Assembly: GCA_016748015.1 (NCBI GenBank)
Contig: JAAOMT010000439.1
Coordinates: 433,170 to 497,169 of the forward strand
From: Geosiphon pyriformis
Taxonomy: Eukaryota > Glomeromycota > Glomeromycetes > Archaeosporales > Geosiphonaceae
Length of the DNA: 64,000 bases
Direction: 5' to 3'
In this document: piece after piece, positions 56,999 to 64,000 of the stretch
Position numbering within the stretch: position 1 is the first letter of the stretch
How the letters are laid out: each line of letters begins with the position of its first letter
The notes under the pieces: generated by a model
Told to the model about the DNA's origin: nothing
Seen by the model: the letters and a program-made list of their open reading frames with translations, nothing else
Databases searched by the model: none
Made by a program: the position numbers and the translations under genes

Positions 56999-58382
56999 AT
57001 GAATTCAGAAAACTACAACAATCTCAAACAATATTTGGAAACATTAACAATCCCAACAGATTGGTCTCCAGATAAAAAACATCAACTACAACAACAAGCC
57101 AAACAATATTTTCTACACAACAACATTATTTATCATCAAAATTTCAAAAACCCAGACAAACCACTCAGACTAATACAAGAACAGAAAAAAGAGACCATAT
57201 TATACAACATGCACTCAAATCCTTCATCAGCACACTTCGGAAAAAATAGCACCACTCAAAGAACACTAGAATACTACTTTTGGCCTCGAATAAAAAAAGA
57301 CATTCACGAATATGTCAAATCTTGTGATAGTTGTCAAAGAAGAGAAGGAACATGTCCTACTGAACCATTAAATCCAATCAAAGTTGGACAACCCTTTGAC
57401 CGAGTTGGTATCAATTTAGTCAGACCATTATCTATCACCACTCAAGGAAACCATTATATTGTAGTAGCTGTAGACTATCTTACTAAATGGCCCGAAGCCA
57501 GAGCCATTCAACGAGCAGATACAAAATCAGCAAATTTCATCTACAAAGACATCATTTGTAGACATGGATGTCCAATTAAACTTTTATCTGATCAGGGAAC
57601 ACATTTTGTGAACAACCTAATACAAGAAATTTGCGAATGATTCAATGTCAAAAGACCTCTGTCTTTACCCTACCATCCACAAACAAACGGACTTATGGAA
57701 CATTTTAACAGAACATTGTGTAAGTCATTAGCCAAAGTCTCAACCAATTTTGAGCAAGAATGAGATATCTTTATTCCATCAGTGTTACTAGCATATAGAA
57801 CACTAAAACAAGATACCACAAAACACACACCATTTGATTTAACTTACGGAAGGACAACAATGCTACCAATTAAGTTCACAGTGGAAACATACCCAGCACA
57901 ATCAATCAATAAAAACAATTTTCAGGAAACACTTCAACGAAGAGCTTACACTCTGCTTAGCACGTTGGAAAGAAAATGACAAATAGCAGTCACCCATATT
58001 GAAAACTCCCAAGCTCAACAAAAAGAACGGTATGATGACAAATTGCCTTCAGTCACCAATAAATTTAAAATCAGAAACAAAGTTCTCTTACACAGAACTA
58101 AAGCTAAAAAACAATGGAGTGGGAAATTTGAAAATAAATGGAATGAACTATTCTTTATCCATGAAGTTTTAGGCAACAGATTATACAAGCTAAGACTTGA
58201 TAACAAAATTCTAGCAAAAGTTGCACATGGAGATCGTTTGAAACACTATAATTCCAGAAACAATCCTGAACCATTAAATTCCACAAATTGGTACACATTT
58301 TCTTTTAATCAATCCTGAAGATATTTCCTGAAATTTAGAACTAATAGTTGTCATTGAACAGCCTCCCAACTTGAACACTTAA
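56999..58382 (+). pseudogene. Integrase of element D
   Basis: MNSENYNN start. The zinc site is MHSNPSSAHFG and CDSCQRR. The catalytic residues are VAVDYLTKWPEARAI (Asp), LSDQGTHF (Asp) and GLMEHFNRTL (Glu), all kept. TGA follows EICE (Arg), FEQE (Trp) and LERK (Arg). The C-terminal module 58043-58318 (KVLLHRTKAKKQWSGKFENKW) then shifts frame. The reading frame ends PNLNT, stop at 58380-58382. Confidence 0.84.
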
Positions 58383-58545
58383 TTTAAATTAATTATTATA
58401 GTTATCTTCTTATAATTTAGAAACAATCTCACAAAAACAAAACAAAAATAACATAAAAACCCATGCACCAAAAATAATTTTCTTTTATTTCAAATTGCTT
58501 ATAATAACTATTCCTTAAAACATTCAACAATTATTCCAAAAACTA

Positions 58546-59214
58546 ATGTTAGCTTTAAAAACAATATCCGAATTATTTATTACTTAAACAGAAATAGTTA
58601 CAAATTTAGCCCCAAATTTATGAAAATATCACCCGTATAAAAAGAACACAAAAAGTTATACTGGAATTTACCTGCCAGAACTTTTAAAGCTTGCTTTAAA
58701 AGAAAATCTAATGCTCACTCCAATTAGTATTCTACCAAATGCTACAATTCAACAAAGACTTCAACTGTGTTTCAATGAGGAAAACACTAAATATCCTCCA
58801 ATCTATAAATATTTTTACATTAGAAAAACACTCTACGAATGGAAACTGGAACTTACAACAGCAAACCTTACAAAAGAAGCTATTCAGAAACAACTCCACA
58901 ACAAATTCAAAATAACAGCTGGATCAACAAACAGTCACTACAGGCTCAGAGCTGCTCTTAGACTTTATGACCTATTCCACACCTGTGAAAACATACTACA
59001 AAACCCAATTTTTCAACCTTTGAAAATTCAATATATTGGAAAGCTCACAGAACTGAAATTTCAACAATTTTCAGACCAAATTTCTTCAATAATTTTGGAT
59101 TATTATCTGGAAATAACAAACAGTACTTGGACTTTGACGGAGCTCAGTCTTGAGGAGGAGGTTATGTTACCAGACGAAATTAGAGATATCATTGAGCATG
59201 AAACTATCTTATAA
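58546..59214 (+). pseudogene. ORF3 of element D
   Basis: Homologue of ORF3 in A, with two early stops (TAA after LFIT, and one near 58620), then open from about 58630 to TAA at 59212-59214. The last 16 codons lie within the 3' LTR (EEVMLPDEIRDIIEHETIL), six residues longer than in A. The core motifs LPELLKLALKENLMLTPI, HYRLRAALRLYDLFHTC and KLTELKFQQFSDQISSIILDYY match A. Confidence 0.82.
59152..59161 (+). promoter_or_regulatory. Polypurine tract of element D
   Basis: GAGGAGGAGG lies three bases before the 3' LTR at 59165 and is read as Glu codons in ORF3. It is the expected plus-strand primer site. Confidence 0.72.
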
Positions 59215-60144
59215 TTCCTATCATTAATTAGCATATATTATCAATTCAAATTATCACTTATTACATTAGCAAAAAATGTCCGAAATTATCATTTAATTAA
59301 TAACCCAAATTGTACACAACACAAATGTAACCTAATTGCAATAATCAATCATGCAATACCCCGAACTATGTAATATTCAAAAGTTTGCCGAAATTTATAG
59401 AAATTTGCCGAAATAATTGATAGTTCACCGAAATATCTAATAGTTTGCAGAAATAACTTATAGTTCACCGAAATGTATCTTTAGTTCAACAAAATTGTAG
59501 AAAAGAGCAAAGTTCAAGTTCATAGAATAGTGTTACAACAAGTTGTATAAAAGAAAAGCTTCTCTTTTTGAGAAAATATATCTTACCTCAGATTTATCAA
59601 TTAGAATCATTCTTTACACACAGAAATGAAATAAATATCAAATAATTCAAAAAACTAAATTCTTTAATTATTGCACTTGGAAAATTCTCAAAACCCAACT
59701 AACATTTTGAAATTGATTAGCTACCAATTTCAGTAAACTGTTAGTGACTCCAGGCCTGGATTGAAAACGTTTCTCTTGACAGAATTTCATTTCTTTTACA
59801 TCTTTTTATTTTTTTCTTTTATTTTCTTACTATAATCATTAAGGTAGTCTACAGACAAGATTTCTGTAGAAGAGTTGACTTTCACAGCAAAGTAACTATA
59901 CATTTTAGTGAGCTTCCAGATGAGCAATTCCTGGAAAAGAGTTGACATTTACTACAATGTAATTACATAAAATAACTGGCACAGAATTGGCCATTCCACT
60001 TATAAGTCCAGCAATTCAAATTATAGAAGATAATTTGAAGATAAATTCAGTTACTGGAGGTTCAACCACATCCAGAAAACGTGAATTCACAGCAAACAAG
60101 CATCAACAACATTTAAGAAAAGAGACCAAAAACTTCTAGTAATA
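59165..60144 (+). repeat. 3' LTR of element D (mosaic)
   Basis: 980 bp. The first ~215 bases equal the 5' LTR apart from one or two transitions. The R region (about 59535-59640: TTACCTCAGATTTATCAATTAG, TTTACACACAGAAATG) matches the B-type LTR, not the 5' LTR of D. The rest is again close to the 5' LTR. It carries five or six 20-bp U3 repeats at 59383-59490. The end reads GTAATA instead of GTAACA. Confidence 0.9.
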
Positions 60145-60440
60145 CCAGAACTGCAGACTCATGATATCAAAGCCTTGCAGAAAAACCAACTGACTTTAAT
60201 ACCTTTAAGCTTGCCTTTCAATGATACTTTTGCAACCCCAATACGTTAATCTAATTGCAGAATCAATTCAGCATAATTAAACAAAAAGATTATGAAGCAG
60301 TAACTACTTATCTCAGATGATTCAATCAAATTTTTTGTCAAATATTAGCTATTGAAAGGGACTACTACACCATAGTGCAAGTTCTTAATCAATTCATTAA
60401 AGGATTACAGAATAGTATTCTAAGATCCATAAGACCTTGT
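60145..60440 (+). pseudogene. F2 gag, continuation between D and E
   Basis: It resumes the F2 gag domain after D: TADS, YQSLAEKPTDFNTFKLAFQ, QNQFSIIKQKDYEAVTTYL, AIERDYYTIVQVLNQFIKGL and SILRSIRP, where E is inserted. Stops sit at Trp/Arg/Gln positions. Joined to the part before 50397 it gives an uninterrupted gag domain, which shows that D is an insertion. Confidence 0.78.
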
Positions 60441-61414
60441 TGTTACCAATAGAATTTTAACTATTAATTAGCATAAGATTACTCTTATAATTCCTATAAT
60501 TAATTAGTATATTAATATCATTTCAAATTATCAGTTATTATTTAATCAATTATCACATATCACGATTCAATTAAAATAATTTAATTAGTATAACAAAAAG
60601 TAAGATGATCAAATTACACAATACCCTGAACTTTGTAACATCCTAAAAATTCGCCAAAATTTACAGAAATTTGCCGAAATTATAAATAGTTCACCCAAAT
60701 CAATTAATAGTTCAGCGAAATAATTTGTAGTTCATCAAAATGTATCTTTAATTCACCAAAATTTGAGCAAAGAGAAAAAGTGCAAGTTCATAGACTAATA
60801 CTACAACAAGTTGTATAAAAGAAGAGCTTTTTTCTTCAAGAAAATGTATCTTACTTTAGATTTATCACTTAGAACCATTCCTACACACACAAAAAAAAAT
60901 AAATATCAAATAATTCAAAAAAAACCAAATTTTTTAATTATTGCACTTGGAAAATCTTCAAAACCCAATTAACATTTTGAAATTAATTAGCTACCAATTT
61001 CAGTAAACTGTTAATGACTCCAGGCCTGGATAGAAAAACATTTCCCTTGATAAAATTCTATTTCTTTTACATTTCTTTTATTTTTCTTTTCTTTTCTTAT
61101 TATGATCATTAGGGTAGTCTACAGATGAGATTCCTGTAGAAGAGTTAACTTTCACAGCAAAGTAACTACACATTTTAGTGAGCTTTCAGACAAGCAATTC
61201 TTGGGAAAGAGTTGACGTTTACTACAATGTAACTACATAAAATAACTGGCAAGGAATTGGTCATTCCACTTATAAGCCCAGCAGTTTAAATTATAGGAGA
61301 TAATTTGAAGATAAATTCAGTTATTGGAGATTTAACCACATCCAAAAAACGTAAATTCACAACAAACAGACATCAACAACATTTAAGAAAAGAGACCAAA
61401 AACCTCTGATAACA
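60441..61414 (+). repeat. 5' LTR of element E
   Basis: 974 bp, TGTTAC...TAACA. U3 repeats at about 60640-60760 (GCCGAAAT, CACCCAAAT units), TATAAAAG at 60814-60821, the purine/pyrimidine tract near 61070-61100 and the U5 hairpin at 61285-61309 with one C-to-T change that leaves a G-U pair. Confidence 0.9.
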
Positions 61415-61459
61415 TTTGGTGCTCTCTCACAGAAATAACACAGCAACAACAAATTCAAA

Positions 61460-62875
61460 GTGGCAACCACACCAGACACAGCAACTCTAGAGTATTACCA
61501 GTCAATTTACACCCACTGCAAACAAAGATTCAACATTCCAGACGGAATTGAAGTTGTTAAGAAATCAGTATACCAATACATTAAAAACCACATCAACAAT
61601 TATTTTTTTGGAAACTACAACATTTCAGAAGTTAGAAGCAACCTCTACAATAATTTAGTGCACTATTCACAATTGAGAACAGAAGACCTGAACAGTGAAA
61701 TACTTACTACCTACTTCCAAGAACTTATTTTTAACATTATCAAATATTGTGAAAAAAAATACTTAGTATAGTCTAAATACTCTTTTGACTTTGAATCAGA
61801 AACAAAAACAAGCAACAAAAGTAAACAAAAAGCAAAACAACACTCAAAAACCACTCCAAACACTTCAATACTGACAAAGACAACTGCTAAACACTTGTAA
61901 ACACCTGAACAAGGAACCAGTATCAAATTACCACTTTCTATTACACCATTTCTAATTTCACTTGCTCAACCACAAACACCAAATTTACCTTTTATTCAAT
62001 TTTCAAGACCAGAAGATTTCACCTCACAAAAAAGGCCTACTCAACAGCAAGAACCAGTATCAACTAGCACCAACTTTCTTGATTACCTACAAAAAAATGA
62101 AAATGGCTTCCACATATATTGCAAAAATTCCTGAATTCACAGAAGAAGACAGCAAAACCAGTCCTCAAGAATGGCTTGACAAAGTCTCAAAAGCAGGAGA
62201 TACAAATAGTTGGAATGCTGCCAGAATGTTAAAAGCAATTCCATATTTCTTACAAGAAATGGCTGGCAAATGGTTTGAAAACTTGGAAGTCCCACCAGAA
62301 AACTGGGAAGCATTCAAAACTGCTTTCTTAAAACAGTTCACTAATAATAACACTTCTATTACCCTTCGAAATTGGTTCCGAAATATCAAGCAAGAACCAA
62401 GTGAATCAGTTATGATCTATCTTGGGAAATTCAACAAACTGCTTAGAAGAATTCGCCAATTGGAAACCAATGAATACTACTCCAATGCACAAATTTTGGA
62501 TCAATTCATTGCTGGACTAAAAGACAAACTTATCAAGAAAGTTCACCCACATGCACCAGAGGATTTAGCCACTGTTATTCAACAGGCAAAAAACTATAAA
62601 ATGGCCATGGAAAAAGCCAACTATACCAAACTTGTTAACCTGGCTATTGAAGAAACCAGCTCAGCAGCTGAAGAGAAGATAGACTAACTCACAAAAAAAG
62701 TTGAAAGTTACTTCACAAACCAACAACAACAGCAACAATAACCATAAAGATATCAACCCCTACAATGATACAACCAAAACAATTTTGGATCACCATCCAA
62801 CAACCAACCTCAAAATTGTCATTATTGTGGAATTCCAGGACACTGAAAATGAGATTGTAAGAAATTACAAAGAGA
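61460..62875 (+). pseudogene. Gag of element E
   Basis: MATTPDTATLEYYQ opens; TAG ends the first block at 61769-61771. The acidic linker present in C (SESLESEETESEPEK) is missing: reading jumps from YLQKNE to MASTYIAKIPEF near 62098 with a frame change. The gag domain is open from there to 62687 (EWLDKVSKAGDTNSWNAARML, LDQFIAGLKDKLIKKV). The knuckle CHYCGIPGH...DC (about 62815-62860) has Trp and Arg codons turned into TGA, followed by KLQRDQQ with AGA. Confidence 0.8.
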
Positions 62876-63224
62876 CCAACAAAACAGGAATAATCAATGT
62901 TACTCTTCACCACAACAATTTTATTACCAATCTCCACCACCAACCTATTATTTACCAAGACCACAAAATCAAAACAGTTACTACCCACCAGCTCCACAAC
63001 CAATGCAGCAACAATATCAGCAACCTTTACCAATTCAGCCATATCAGACACCACCCACTCAACAATATTAAGTACCAGTAAGAAGATTGGTTCAACATAA
63101 CTAATTCACACCTCAAAATCAATCGTAGAATAACCACAACAGAATCAATTCAAATAACCAGTTGGTTCCCTGAAATTCTGGTCAGCAAAAACCCAATCAC
63201 TATCACACTCAACTCAGTTATCTT

Positions 63225-64000
63225 ACAATACCAGAGGAATCGGATTTTCAACAAACTGTACTTTCTGAAGATGAAGTTACAGCACCAAAATCAAATCCTT
63301 CCAACCATACCATTCCACCAGCTTAAATTGCCCAAAATGCCAATCTGTCAGATATATTTCCATTTGAATTTGAAGCAAATAAATCACCATTTCTGCTTAG
63401 TAATGCAGCAGTCAATGAACAGAAAGCAATTACTGCTATGTATACAGAAGCTACAATGGAAGAAAAACCCATTTGCTTAATTTTAGATAGTGGATTGGCT
63501 GGAAGTATTATCACTTACCAGCTGATGCAACAGCTCAAACAAAACATAGACAAACCAGCTCAAACAGTTATTGTCACAGCTAATGGTATAAAGAAGACTT
63601 CAGTAGGAAAAATTAATGATTTCCCCTTTTCAATTGATGGAATTACCATTTCAGTTAAAGTTCTTGTTATGGATGCACCCCAATACCAAGCTCTAGTCGG
63701 AAATGATTGGTTTCTCAAGGCCAATGCAAACCTAAACTGGAAAACTCAAGAACTTAAAATCTCATACCAAGGACAATATACCATAGTACCTGCAACCTGT
63801 GGTACCTTTAACAAACAATCAGAAAAAGCCCCAGTATTTGAATTTGAAGAGAAGAAAAAAATGCCATTTACTGAAACCTACATGGCTTTTGGATTAACAT
63901 TCAATTGGGCTGAAGAAACAGAACAGGAGATTTTCAAAGAATCAAGAAGATGGAAGAAAGTTAGATATTCTACACCAGAACCACAGAAACAACCACCCTA
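63225..64000 (+). pseudogene. Protease region of element E (partial, at window end)
   Basis: Reading in mixed frames: FPFEFEANKSPFLLSNAAVNEQKAITAMYT, ICLILDSGLAGSIITYQLM (D-S-G kept), ASVGKINDFPFSIDG and VLVMDAPQYQALVGNDWF, then the linker to the Cys-rich module (FEESRRWKK-like) cut by the end of the window. A TAA lies at the PPAQIAQ position near 63325. Confidence 0.75.

Larger units (their letters stand above)
50398..60144 (+). mobile_element. LTR retrotransposon D (F1), complete
   Basis: 9.75 kb, sense orientation inside F2 gag. LTRs are at 50398-51301 and 59165-60144. The flanks CTGG (50394-50397) and CCAG (60145-60148) fit a 4-bp duplication with two transitions; removing one copy restores F2 gag FLTGTAD. 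All F1 modules are present in order. The LTR ends are nearly identical, so D is relatively young, and it is the only copy that keeps YLDD in RT. Confidence 0.93.
48404..60440 (+). mobile_element. LTR retrotransposon F2 (second family), interrupted by D and E
   Basis: The 5' LTR is about 48404-49383. A primer-binding-like TTTGGTACTCTC at 49384 and gag follow, split as 49607-50397 and 60145-60440. The rest is beyond element E and outside the window. The gag protein is clearly different from F1 gag though of the same general type. The LTR start (TGTAACC) is the least certain point; the end (TTAACA) before the PBS-like sequence is well placed. Confidence 0.7.
60441..64000 (+). mobile_element. LTR retrotransposon E (F1, C-type subfamily), 5' part
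   Basis: The 5' LTR (60441-61414), PBS, gag and protease are in the window; the rest lies beyond. It groups with C by LTR repeats, by AGA after the gag knuckle and by the ESRRWKKVRYSTPEP stretch near 63945-63985. It is inserted in the sense direction in F2 gag, 296 bp after D. Confidence 0.9.

Noticed and set aside
16589-60144. TGA reassigned as a sense codon
   Set aside because: TGA replaces both Arg and Trp codons, TAA and TAG also interrupt the same genes, and VID27 uses standard codons and a normal stop. Mutation explains it better.

Overview
The window is an AT-rich stretch of a eukaryotic nuclear genome. It holds one recognisable host gene, the intron-rich VID27 on the minus strand, and otherwise consists of layered retrotransposons. 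The short introns, the fungal-type VID27 and the resemblance of the LINE and gag proteins to repeat families I associate with arbuscular mycorrhizal fungi point to an early-diverging fungus, most likely Glomeromycotina (Rhizophagus-like). That assignment rests on recall, not on a search.

Layout. 1-345: the 5' end of a LINE (L3, minus strand) that runs out of the window. 346-1950: AT-rich spacer. 1953-5348: VID27 (minus), about 16 exons. 5620-6410: AT-rich spacer. 6411-13080: a whole but badly decayed LINE (L1, minus). 13255-48403: a second LINE of the same type (L2, plus), head-to-head with L1. L2 is split into four pieces by three antisense LTR retrotransposons, A (16589-26388), B (27922-36744) and C (37602-47535). 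The four L2 pieces add up to about 6.6 kb, the same length as L1. 48404 onward: the 5' LTR and gag of a different Ty3/gypsy-like family (F2). Its gag is interrupted by two plus-strand elements of the A/B/C family, D (50398-60144, complete) and E (60441 to the window end).

The A-E family (called F1 here) is the most interesting content. Reading 5' to 3', each element has an LTR of about 0.93-1.0 kb, a primer binding site, gag with a CCHC knuckle, an aspartic protease, a cysteine-rich module with many CxxC pairs, a trimeric-type dUTPase, reverse transcriptase/RNase H, and an integrase with a C-terminal tail. A further ORF of about 240 codons (ORF3), of no family I recognise, follows; its frame runs through the polypurine tract and ends inside the 3' LTR. 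Cysteine-rich module, dUTPase and ORF3 recur in A, B, C and D, so they belong to the family and are not accidents of one copy. The LTRs carry helically phased U3 repeats and a perfect 10-bp hairpin.

Every copy is damaged. Most stops are explained by G:C to A:T transitions (TGG to TGA/TAG, CAA to TAA, CGA to TGA), with a clear CpG-decay signature when copies are compared. Some stops are shared by A, B and D exactly at module borders, which leaves open a role in gag/pol expression. The nesting gives a relative history: LINEs first, then A, B, C and F2, then D and E inside F2. I saw no tRNA, rRNA or CRISPR array, and no convincing host gene other than VID27.
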